DNA of 64,000 nt, from positions 2,625,501-2,689,500 of the forward strand of contig NZ_JALJWR010000001.1 in the NCBI RefSeq assembly GCF_024169315.1, given 5' to 3'. Positions 38,590 to 47,176 of this stretch are shown here, one piece after another. This DNA is from Pseudomonas migulae. Lineage in GTDB: Bacteria; Pseudomonadota; Gammaproteobacteria; Pseudomonadales; Pseudomonadaceae. Each line of letters opens with the position of its first letter. Within the stretch, counting starts at the first letter, position 1. The position numbers and the translations under genes are program-made. The notes below the pieces were generated by a model. The model saw only the letters and a program-made list of their open reading frames with translations, was not told the origin of the DNA and made no database searches.

Positions 38590-39969
38590 TCAGTGCAAGG
38601 CCTCGGAAGTCTCGCCTCCCTCCAGAATCGCGCCGTTCACCTCTTCCGGCAGCTTCACAAAAATGCTGTATTTCGCCCCTTCCATGGCTTCGAAAGCGAT
38701 CAGCTTCTCCACCAGCGGTCCGTTCAACACCTTGCCGGCATTGAGCAGCAGCATGCCGTTGTCGGCATTGAGGTTGCGCGCCAGGATCATCCCTGATGCC
38801 AATTCCCGGGTGGTCACGACCTTGACCGTCGGATCGGCCAGGGAAACATCGCTCAGGTAGGCGGCACACACCTGAATGAAATCCTCCACCATCTCAGGGT
38901 CGTAGAGTTTTCCGGCGTAGCTGCGGATGTACACCAGCGCTTCATCACTGTTCATCTGCCGTTCCAGGATCAACCCGCGCTGCAACTCGATGAAATCCAC
39001 CGCCAGTTTCAGCAACCGCGAACCGACGGGAATCGCCTCGCCTTTGAGACGGTCGGGAAAACCGCTGCCGTCCCAACGCTCCTGATGGTGAAGAATCAGC
39101 CGGGCGGCATCTTTCATCGGGTCGAGCGTCATCAACAGCGATTCGCTCTGTTTCGGGTAATTGCGATAACGCTCACGATCGTTGTGGTGCAGCAGGTCCG
39201 CCGGCGCGGTCATCATGCTGTCGGTCCAGCTCAGCTTGCCGATGTTGTAGAGCGCCGCCGCCATGGTCAGGTCGCGACTGGTGCCAGCATCCAGGTCATG
39301 GAGCTTGCAGTACACCCGTACCAGCTCGATGATCTGGCGGTTGGTCTGTTTGGCCGGCGGCATGCGCAGGTTGGCGAGCAGCGAGAACATCTCCGTGCCG
39401 GTGACGTAGCTGTGCTTGAGCTCCTCGTAGGCGAGGTCGAGCATGTCGGCGGTCTGCTGCAGCTCGGCGGTGCGGGAGGCGACGCGTTTGTCCAGGGTGA
39501 TGTTGAGCAGCTTCAATTCCTGGTTCTGGTCCCACGTTTCCTGGACCAGGCGCAACCGTTCACGCTCGGAATGCTGATACGCAAGTGATTGCCGCAGTAT
39601 CAGCAGCATTTCCTCATCGTGCCAGGGCTTGCTGATGTAACGGTGAATCTGCCCGTCATTGATGGCTTTGATAATGGCTGAGGGATCGGCATAACCGGTC
39701 AGCATGATCCGGACGGTATCGGGATAACGCTCGTGGATGTGGGCCAGCAGCGTGGCCCCGTCCATGTTGGGCATGCGGGCATCGCTCATCACCAGGTCAA
39801 TGGGCTGTTGCGCCATGATTTCCAGGGCCTGGGCGCCGCTGGTCGCCAGCAGCACCTCGTAAGGCTGACCGCGTAACAGGCGACGCAGGCTGTTGAGGAT
39901 GGGTTCCTCATCATCGACCAGCAGCACCTTGGATTTACAGGCGGACGTCGCGGGGAGTTGCTCTTCCAT
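38590..39969 (-). CDS. Response regulator with degenerate HD-GYP domain
   Basis: A 459-residue cytoplasmic protein. The receiver (residues 12-130) has D19-D20, phosphoacceptor D63 (VMSDARMPNMDG), and T and K in MLTGYAD and ISKPWH. A coiled linker follows, then an HD-GYP-like domain. The metal-binding HD of the usual LLHDIGK motif is replaced by YN at about residues 241-242 (ALYNIGKLSW). The second motif HHQERWDGSGFP is kept. c-di-GMP phosphodiesterase activity is therefore doubtful; a c-di-GMP-binding or scaffold role is an inference. The gene is divergent from the five-gene signalling operon, with 265 bp between. Confidence 0.87.
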   Translation of the reverse strand: MEEQLPATSACKSKVLLVDDEEPILNSLRRLLRGQPYEVLLATSGAQALEIMAQQPIDLVMSDARMPNMDGATLLAHIHERYPDTVRIMLTGYADPSAIIKAINDGQIHRYISKPWHDEEMLLILRQSLAYQHSERERLRLVQETWDQNQELKLLNITLDKRVASRTAELQQTADMLDLAYEELKHSYVTGTEMFSLLANLRMPPAKQTNRQIIELVRVYCKLHDLDAGTSRDLTMAAALYNIGKLSWTDSMMTAPADLLHHNDRERYRNYPKQSESLLMTLDPMKDAARLILHHQERWDGSGFPDRLKGEAIPVGSRLLKLAVDFIELQRGLILERQMNSDEALVYIRSYAGKLYDPEMVEDFIQVCAAYLSDVSLADPTVKVVTTRELASGMILARNLNADNGMLLLNAGKVLNGPLVEKLIAFEAMEGAKYSIFVKLPEEVNGAILEGGETSEALH

Positions 39970-40234
39970 GGCATTACCTCAGGCGAAAACGGGTACAGCG
40001 TCATGTCGGGAACCGGGCAAACATCCGCTATCGCCGGATCCTGACCTACAGGCTAGATGATTTTCGCCCCCTCACCGCAATGATTCGTTTCAGTCAGTTG
40101 CGCGAACTCCGGTCCGGACGACTATGCTCTGTTGACTCGGATCCATAATCTGTACGTTCGGCCAGGTGGTCAGGGAAAAGGATGACCCTTATGAACACTG
40201 CGCATCAAACCGCTGTCGGCCCAGGGACATGGTG

Positions 40235-42493
40235 ATGAATACGCTGCTGGCACGGACCAACCGGCGGATTCTCATCGTCGACGACACGGCTTCGATCCAT
40301 GAGGACTTCAACAAGATCCTCAGCCCGCCATCGTCCGATGACGACAGCCTGACCAGTGCCGAACAAGCCCTGTTCGGCACGGCGGTGACGTCCAAACTCC
40401 AGAGTTTCATACTCGATTCAGCATTCCAGGGCCTCGAAGCGCTGGACAAGGTCGAAACGGCCCTGGCCAACGACATGCCCTACGCGATGGCGTTCATCGA
40501 CATGCGCATGCCACCGGGCTGGGACGGCCTGGAAACCATCGAACGCTTGTGGCAGGTCGACCCCAAGCTGCAAGTGGCGCTGTGCACGGCCTATTCCGAC
40601 TATTCCTGGGAAGACATCGACGAACGCCTGGAGCTGGGCGACCGTCTGCTGATTCTCAAGAAACCGTTCGATGCCATCGAAATCCGCCAGATGGCCAGCG
40701 CGCTGACCGCCAAGTGGCAAATGACCGAAGACGCGGCGCTGAAGATGTCGCTGCTCGAACAAGCGGTCGAAGAGCGCACCCGGGAACTGTCCGACGCCAA
40801 CATCATTGTGCAGAACAGCCCGACCATCCTGTATCGACTGCGGGGCGAGCCGTCGTTTCCGTTGATGTACATCTCGCACAACATCACCAAATACGGTCAT
40901 GTCGCGGCGAAACTGGTGGCCTCGGCCAATTGGGCCAGGGAGTTGATCCATCCCGAGGATCAATCGAAGGTCGACACCGCCATGGAACGGGTGCTGGACC
41001 GCCATGCCGCCGGCGCCTCCATCGAGTTTCGGATGCGCACCGGCAGCGGTGAATGGCGCTGGGTGGAAAACCGCTACATCCCGGTACGCGACGACGAAGG
41101 CCGGCTGCTGGAAGTCGAAGGCATCATCATCGACGTCACCGAACGCAAGCTCGCGGAGGAAAAAATCGCCCTGCTGGCCCGCACCGACGGGCTGACCGGG
41201 CTGGCCAACCGCGCAACACTCATCGAACGGCTACATCAGGCCTTCGCCGCCGCACGTCGCGGCGCGACGCCGTTCGCCATGTTTTACCTGGACCTGGATC
41301 ACTTCAAACGCATCAACGACACCCTCGGCCACCCGGTGGGCGACTTGTTGCTGCAAGAAGTCGCCCGGCGTATCAAGGCCTGCGTGCGGGAAAACGATGT
41401 GGTCGCCCGCCTCGGCGGCGACGAGTTCGCAATCTTGCAGCTGGACGTCAGCGACCCGACCCATTCCGCCGCCCTCGCCACCAAGGTCCGCGATGCGCTG
41501 GTGCTGCCCTACTCCCTGGACCGCAACGATGTGCGGGTGTCGGTCAGCATCGGCATCAGCAGTTACAGCGCGACCATCACCAGCGCCGACGGCCTGTTGA
41601 CCCAGGCTGACATGGCGCTCTATCGCTCCAAGGAAAAGGGCCGCAACCAGTACCACTTCCATTCAGAGGAGATCAATCAGGAAGTGGTCGAGCGCATGAC
41701 CATCGCCAGCGAGTTGCGAGAGGCCATCGAACACGAAGAACTCGAACTGCGTTACTGGCCGGAAGTCGACCTGAGCAGCGGCAAGATCCTCGGGATGGAA
41801 GCGCAGGTCACCTGGAATCACCCCGAGCGCGGCTTGCTGGAAGCTTCCGCGTTCCTGCCCGCCGCCGAAAAGACCGGCACGATCATCGCCCTCGGTCATT
41901 GGGTGCTGGACCGGGCCTGCCGGCAGATGCGCCAGTGGCGTGATGAAGGTGTCGCACCACCGGTGATCGCGATCAAGCTGTCCCTGGCCCAGCTCAAGAG
42001 TGGCCCCGAACTGATCTATGACGTGTTGCGCACCACCGCGCGCTGGGAGCTCTGCGCCGCGGACCTGCGGTTCGACGTCACCGAAGCGACGCTGGCCCAG
42101 ACCAAATGGACCCACAACGACGTACTGCCGCGCTTGCGTGATCTGGGCGTGAAGATCGCCATCGACGACTTCGGCACCGAGTATTCCTCGTTCGATTACC
42201 TCAAGACCTACCAGGTCAATCACCTGAAACTCGCCCAGGCCTTCATCGACACAGCCGCTCGCGATCCGTCCAGTGCCAACACCTTGCGCGCCATCATCAA
42301 CTTCGCCCGGGACGTCGGGATCGGCATCATTGCCGAAGGCGTCGAAACCCAGGAGCAGCGCAGTTCGCTGATGGCCACCGGCTCACCGATGAACGCCCAG
42401 GGTTATTATTTCAGCAAGGCCGTCAGCAGCCAGCAGGCCGCCGAGTTGCTGAAAGCCGGAAGCATCATGCCGTCCACGGAGGACAAAGGATGA
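40235..42493 (+). CDS. Receiver-PAS-GGDEF-(degenerate EAL) protein
   Basis: A 752-residue soluble regulator. The atypical receiver (residues 9-150) has D16-D17, D89 in FIDMRMPPGWDG, T118 and K142, with about 30 extra residues between helix 1 and strand 2. A PAS domain (about 189-310) follows, then a GGDEF domain with intact GGDEF at 394-398 and the inhibitory site REND five residues before LGGDEF's core. The EAL domain is altered: EAL reads EAQ (522-524), the conserved arginine is threonine, and the LKID motif reads LKLA. It is thus a likely diguanylate cyclase with an inactive EAL part. ATG at 40235 has an AGGGA site. The stop overlaps the next gene by four bases. Confidence 0.9.
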   Translation: MNTLLARTNRRILIVDDTASIHEDFNKILSPPSSDDDSLTSAEQALFGTAVTSKLQSFILDSAFQGLEALDKVETALANDMPYAMAFIDMRMPPGWDGLETIERLWQVDPKLQVALCTAYSDYSWEDIDERLELGDRLLILKKPFDAIEIRQMASALTAKWQMTEDAALKMSLLEQAVEERTRELSDANIIVQNSPTILYRLRGEPSFPLMYISHNITKYGHVAAKLVASANWARELIHPEDQSKVDTAMERVLDRHAAGASIEFRMRTGSGEWRWVENRYIPVRDDEGRLLEVEGIIIDVTERKLAEEKIALLARTDGLTGLANRATLIERLHQAFAAARRGATPFAMFYLDLDHFKRINDTLGHPVGDLLLQEVARRIKACVRENDVVARLGGDEFAILQLDVSDPTHSAALATKVRDALVLPYSLDRNDVRVSVSIGISSYSATITSADGLLTQADMALYRSKEKGRNQYHFHSEEINQEVVERMTIASELREAIEHEELELRYWPEVDLSSGKILGMEAQVTWNHPERGLLEASAFLPAAEKTGTIIALGHWVLDRACRQMRQWRDEGVAPPVIAIKLSLAQLKSGPELIYDVLRTTARWELCAADLRFDVTEATLAQTKWTHNDVLPRLRDLGVKIAIDDFGTEYSSFDYLKTYQVNHLKLAQAFIDTAARDPSSANTLRAIINFARDVGIGIIAEGVETQEQRSSLMATGSPMNAQGYYFSKAVSSQQAAELLKAGSIMPSTEDKG

Positions 42494-44364
42494 AAGTGCC
42501 TTTCGTGCGGACCAACCGGCGCATCCTGATCGTTGACGACACCCCTTCGATTCATGAGGATTTCCGCAAGATCCTCGGCGCTGAAACGGAAGACGAACAG
42601 AGCCTGGCCGGCACGGAAGCCGCCCTGTTCGGTACGCTGCAAATCGAGCGCCTGACCTTCCAGCTCGACTCGGCCTATCAGGGTCAGGAAGCCCTCGAAC
42701 TGGTCAAGCGCGCATTGGCCGAAGGTCACCCCTACGCCTTGGTGTTCACCGACATGCGCATGCCGCCCGGCTGGGACGGCCTGGAAACCATCGAACAACT
42801 GTGGAAAGCCGATCCGCACCTGCAAATCGCCTTGTGCACGGCGTATTCGGATTACACCTGGGAAGCCATGGCCGAACGGCTGGAGTTTGGCGACCAGATG
42901 CTGGTGCTGAAAAAACCCTTCGACAGCCTGGAAATCCGCCAGATGGCCAGCGCCCTGACCTGGAAATGGCAGATGGCCCAGGACGCGGCGATGAAGGTGC
43001 TGAGCCTGGAGCAAACCATCGAGGCGCGGGTTCACGAGTTGCTCAAGGTGTCCCATTTGTTGCAGTACGACGTGTTGACCGAGTTGCCCAACAGCACGTT
43101 GCTGGGTGACCGGCTGAACCAGTCGCTGGCGTTGTCCCGACGCCATGACAAGCAACTGGCGGTGATGTTTCTTGGGCTCGATCGCTTCAAGCGCATCAAC
43201 AACGCGCTCGGCCATCCGGCCGGTGACAAAATGTTGAAACAGGTCAGCCGCAATCTGGTGGCCACCGTGCGCGAGAGCGATTCAGTGTTTCGCTATGGCT
43301 CCGACGAGTTCGTGGTGATCCTCGCCGATATCCGCCATCCCCAGCAGACAAAGGGCATCGCCGAAAAACTCTTGAACGCCATTCGCGCCCCCCTGCACAT
43401 CGCCGGGCATGACCTGAGCGTGACCGCGAGCCTGGGCATCAGCATTTATCCCGATGACGGTTTCGACGCCATCGAGCTGATCAAGAAAGCCGAAACCGCA
43501 ATGCGCAACATCAAGGAAAGCGGCCCGAACGATTTCAGTTTTTTCATCGATGAAATGAACAAGCGCGCCCGGGATCAGCAAAGCATCGAGACCGGTATTC
43601 GCCTGGCGCTGGAGCGCAAAGAGTTTGTCCTGCATTACCAGCCCAAACTGGATCTGGGCAGTGGCCAGGTGGTCGGCGCCGAGGCCTTGATTCGCTGGCA
43701 AAGACCCGGGCATGGATTGGTCTATCCATCGGAGTTCATCGGTGTGGCCGAAGACAGCGGTCTGATCGTCCCGCTGAGCAAATGGGTGCTGGCCGAGGCC
43801 TGCCGACAAGCCTGCGCCTGGCAGGCCCGCGGGCTGCCAAAAATCTGCATGTCGGTAAACATGTCAGCCATCGATTTCCGTCAGCGGGACTTTGTCGATG
43901 GCATCGAACGGACTCTCGAGCAGACAGGCCTTGATCCGGCCTTGCTGGAGCTGGAGATCACCGAAGGCGTGTTGATGCAAAACATCGATGTCACCGTCAC
44001 GTCTCTGAATCGGCTCAAGGCATTGGGAGTGCGGCTGGCCATCGATGACTTCGGCACTGGCTATTCCAGCCTGAGTTACTTGCGGCGCTTTCCCATCGAT
44101 GTGCTGAAAATCGACCAGTCGTTCATTCGCGGCTTGAGCAACGACAGCAACGACGCCGCCCTGGTCAGCGCCATCATCAGCCTGGGCCGTAGCCTCAAGC
44201 TGAACATCATCGCCGAAGGTGTGGAAACCCTCGAACAACTGAATTTCCTCAGGGCCCATCAATGCGAGGAAGGCCAGGGTTACTTCTTCAGCAAAGCCGT
44301 AGAACCGGACACCTTCGTCCAGTATCTGTGGTCCGTGAAGCCCGCTCCATTTAACGCCACGTGA
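42490..44364 (+). CDS. Receiver-(variant GGDEF)-EAL protein
   Basis: A 624-residue soluble protein with the same type of receiver as its upstream neighbour (D16-D17, D88 in FTDMRMPPGWDG), but no PAS domain. The GGDEF motif reads GSDEF at 270-274, with RESD kept as a possible inhibitory site. The EAL domain is complete: EALIRW at 398, SVNMS, ELEITEG, DDFGTGYSSL at 519 onward, LKIDQSF, AEGVET and GQGYFF. It is therefore a likely c-di-GMP phosphodiesterase whose GGDEF part may be inactive or bind GTP. It is translationally coupled to the upstream cyclase, so both opposing activities are made together. Confidence 0.9.
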   Translation: MKVPFVRTNRRILIVDDTPSIHEDFRKILGAETEDEQSLAGTEAALFGTLQIERLTFQLDSAYQGQEALELVKRALAEGHPYALVFTDMRMPPGWDGLETIEQLWKADPHLQIALCTAYSDYTWEAMAERLEFGDQMLVLKKPFDSLEIRQMASALTWKWQMAQDAAMKVLSLEQTIEARVHELLKVSHLLQYDVLTELPNSTLLGDRLNQSLALSRRHDKQLAVMFLGLDRFKRINNALGHPAGDKMLKQVSRNLVATVRESDSVFRYGSDEFVVILADIRHPQQTKGIAEKLLNAIRAPLHIAGHDLSVTASLGISIYPDDGFDAIELIKKAETAMRNIKESGPNDFSFFIDEMNKRARDQQSIETGIRLALERKEFVLHYQPKLDLGSGQVVGAEALIRWQRPGHGLVYPSEFIGVAEDSGLIVPLSKWVLAEACRQACAWQARGLPKICMSVNMSAIDFRQRDFVDGIERTLEQTGLDPALLELEITEGVLMQNIDVTVTSLNRLKALGVRLAIDDFGTGYSSLSYLRRFPIDVLKIDQSFIRGLSNDSNDAALVSAIISLGRSLKLNIIAEGVETLEQLNFLRAHQCEEGQGYFFSKAVEPDTFVQYLWSVKPAPFNAT

Positions 44365-44408
44365 ACGATGCGCTACGACACACGGGCTATAAGCCAAGGA
44401 ATCATCAG

Positions 44409-45368
44409 ATGTCGTCATCCATTCACTTCCTGCTCCTGGTGCCGCTGCTCGGATGCTGTCTGAGCGCGGGCGCCGCGCCGCTGGATGAACCGCTCAAACC
44501 CCTGCCCCCGGCACCGCAACAAGACCCGCGGCGGGTCGAACTCGGTCGCCAGTTGTTCAATGAACCGCGCCTGTCGGTCAACAACACGCTGTCCTGCGCC
44601 AGTTGTCATCAGCTGGACAAAGGTGGTGCCGATACCCGGGCATTTTCCATCGGTTTCAATGGTGTGCCAGTGACGGTCAACACCCCCAGCGTGTTCAACG
44701 CCACCCTGAATTTCAGGCAGTTCTGGAACGGTCGCGCCGACACCCTGGAAACGCAGATCCATGAAGTGGTGCAAAGCCCCAGCGAAATGGGCAGCAACTG
44801 GGAACATGTGGTGGAGGTGCTGTCCGCCGACCCGGCGTACCGCAGCGCATTCGCCAATGCCTACCCGGACGGCGTGACCATGAACAATGCGCAAAACGCC
44901 CTGGCGACATACGAACGTACGTTGCTCAGCAGCAACTCGCGGTTTGATCAATACCTGCTGGGCGACACCGACATCCTCACGCGCGAGGAAAAGTACGGTT
45001 ACCAACGCTTCAAGGAGTACGGCTGCATTGCCTGCCATCAAGGCGTGAACATCGGCGGCAACATGTTCCAGAAGTTCGGCGTCATGGGCGATTACTTCAA
45101 GGTTCGCGGCAACCCGACCGACACTGACCTGGGCCGCTATCTGGTGACCCAGGATGAAGAGGACCGCAATGTGTTCAAGGTGCCGAGCCTGCGCAATGTC
45201 GCGGTGACCGCGCCGTATTTTCACGACGGTTCGGCCAAGACCCTCGAAGAGGCCGTGGACGTGATGTTCACGTTCCAGCTCGGCCGTATTCCTTCGACGG
45301 AGGACAAAACCCTGATCATCAAATTCCTCAAGACCCTGACCGGTGAATGGGGAGGCAAACCCTTATGA
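44409..45368 (+). CDS. Di-haem cytochrome c peroxidase-like protein
   Basis: A 319-residue exported protein of the CcpA/MauG family. A signal peptide occupies about residues 1-23 (HFLLLVPLLGCCLSAGA). Two c-type haem motifs are present, CASCH at 63-67 and CIACH at 206-210. Other family segments include LFNEPRLSVNNTLSC, NAALNF-like NATLNFRQFWNGRADTLETQ, and VPSLRNVAVTAPYFHDGS. Haem attachment and activity would be periplasmic. The start at 44409 has an AAGGA site. It lies within a c-di-GMP and histidine kinase operon and overlaps the next kinase by ATGA, an unusual setting for a peroxidase. Confidence 0.92.
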   Translation: MSSSIHFLLLVPLLGCCLSAGAAPLDEPLKPLPPAPQQDPRRVELGRQLFNEPRLSVNNTLSCASCHQLDKGGADTRAFSIGFNGVPVTVNTPSVFNATLNFRQFWNGRADTLETQIHEVVQSPSEMGSNWEHVVEVLSADPAYRSAFANAYPDGVTMNNAQNALATYERTLLSSNSRFDQYLLGDTDILTREEKYGYQRFKEYGCIACHQGVNIGGNMFQKFGVMGDYFKVRGNPTDTDLGRYLVTQDEEDRNVFKVPSLRNVAVTAPYFHDGSAKTLEEAVDVMFTFQLGRIPSTEDKTLIIKFLKTLTGEWGGKPL

Positions 45369-47176
45369 GAGTGTCTAACCGTCGCAACCTGGTATTGCTG
45401 GGCGTCGTCGCCGTGATGCTGGCCTCGACGCTGCTGTTCCTGTACCTCAAATCGAATTCTAACGAGACGTCGACCTACGCTGAATCCCGTGACGTGATCG
45501 GTCGGATCAAACAGCTGAACGCGCAATGGGAAACCGAGATCCTCAAGGCCAGGATCGCCACCAACCACAACTATGATCCGCTGGTCACGCCGTTGTCCGA
45601 GATCACGCAACTGTGGGAGCGGTTCGCCACCATGGAATCGAACCACGGCCGCAACGACTCGCCGGTCTGGCGCGCCAGCCATGATGCGTACCTGACCGCC
45701 ATCCGGGAAAAGACCCGGCTGGTGGAGCAGTTCAAGTCCCATAACGCCGTGCTGCGCAACTCACTGGCGTTCCTGCCCACCGCCGAGGACGACATTCAGG
45801 AACAACTGGCGCAGTTGGTCGATGGCGACAAACTGCAACTGCAGAACATCGCCACCGACACTTACGATCTGTTGCTCAGCAGCCTGGAGTTCGCCCAGGT
45901 CACTTCCGACAGCAGGGCCGCCGACATTCTGGTCGGGCTGAACAAACTTGGGGTGAACAAGTTGCGCCTGCCCGAGCAGTTTCACAGCCCGATCGATAAT
46001 CTGAGCAACCACATTTCACTGATTCTGCGCGAACAACCGGTGGTCAACCGTTTGCTGGAAAACATCGAAGCGATTCCCGTCGCCGAGCGCCTGGACGACA
46101 TCACCAGCCTGTTGAACACCGACCAGCAACAGTCCGACGTGATCGAGCAGCGCTACCACTTTTACATGCTGGTGTTCTCGGTGCTGCTGGTCTTGCTGCT
46201 GGTGTACCTGGCGATTCACTTGATGCGCAGTTTCACCGTCATCAATCGCGTCAACAAGGCCCTGAAAACCGCCAATGACGATCTGGAACTGCGAGTGGAA
46301 GAACGCACCCGCGAACTCAAGGACACCCAGAGCGAACTGCTCGACACCGCACGCCAGGCCGGCATGGCCGAGATCGCCACCAATGTGTTGCACAACGTCG
46401 GCAACGTGCTGAACAGCGTCAACATCTCGGCCGATCTGGTCAGCCGCAAACTGCGCGCCAGCAAGACCCAGGGACTGGGCAAAGCGATGCAGCTGATCAA
46501 CGAACACCCTGGTGACCTCGGCACCTTCCTGACCCAGGACGAGAAAGGCAAATTGCTGCCCGGTTACCTCAATCAACTGGTGGAGGCGATCGCCCTCGAA
46601 CAACAAAGCATGACCGATGAACTCGCACAGTTGAGCAAAAGCGTCGACCACATCAAGGACATTGTCGCCACCCAGCAATCCTATGCGGGCGCCAACAGCC
46701 TGATGGAGCCGCTGCACATCAGCGAATTGCTCGAGGACGCCCTGCGCATGAATGCCGGCGCGCTGACCCGGCATCACGTCACGGTGGTCAAGGAGTACGC
46801 CGAGGTGCCGCAGGTCATGGGCGACAAACACCGCTTGCTGCTGATCCTGATCAACCTGATCAGCAACGCCAAATACGCGATGTCCGACCTCAGCAACCGC
46901 CCGCGGCAAATGACCCTCGGGGTCAAAATCGTCGACGACACGACGCTGCAGGTCAGCGTCAAGGATGACGGTGAAGGCATCGCGGCGGAAAACATGACGC
47001 GCATCTTTGCCCACGGTTTTACCACGCGCAAGGAAGGTCATGGCTTCGGCCTGCACAGCTGCGCCCTGGCCGCGATCGAAATGAACGGCCACCTCACCGC
47101 CCACAGCGACGGGCCGGGCAAAGGCGCGCAATTCACCCTGCAAATCCCGCTGAAAACCGTCACGGAGGAGGCATGA
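45365..47176 (+). CDS. Membrane histidine kinase with all-helical periplasmic sensor (DAHL-like)
   Basis: A 603-residue kinase. TM1 is about residues 9-28. A wholly helical periplasmic domain of about 235 residues follows, resembling the DAHL class. TM2 is about 265-287, then a coiled coil (LELRVEERTRELKDTQ) and a phosphoacceptor region NVLHNVGNVLNSVN with H343. The ATPase domain has ILINLISNAKYAM, DDGEGI, HGFTTRKEGHGFGLHS. The H-N-x-G-N context differs from the common HE-x-x-x-P H box. It is coupled to the peroxidase gene before it and the receiver-kinase gene after it, so periplasmic redox or ligand sensing could feed the cytoplasmic receivers; that link is inferred. Confidence 0.88.
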   Translation: MRVSNRRNLVLLGVVAVMLASTLLFLYLKSNSNETSTYAESRDVIGRIKQLNAQWETEILKARIATNHNYDPLVTPLSEITQLWERFATMESNHGRNDSPVWRASHDAYLTAIREKTRLVEQFKSHNAVLRNSLAFLPTAEDDIQEQLAQLVDGDKLQLQNIATDTYDLLLSSLEFAQVTSDSRAADILVGLNKLGVNKLRLPEQFHSPIDNLSNHISLILREQPVVNRLLENIEAIPVAERLDDITSLLNTDQQQSDVIEQRYHFYMLVFSVLLVLLLVYLAIHLMRSFTVINRVNKALKTANDDLELRVEERTRELKDTQSELLDTARQAGMAEIATNVLHNVGNVLNSVNISADLVSRKLRASKTQGLGKAMQLINEHPGDLGTFLTQDEKGKLLPGYLNQLVEAIALEQQSMTDELAQLSKSVDHIKDIVATQQSYAGANSLMEPLHISELLEDALRMNAGALTRHHVTVVKEYAEVPQVMGDKHRLLLILINLISNAKYAMSDLSNRPRQMTLGVKIVDDTTLQVSVKDDGEGIAAENMTRIFAHGFTTRKEGHGFGLHSCALAAIEMNGHLTAHSDGPGKGAQFTLQIPLKTVTEEA

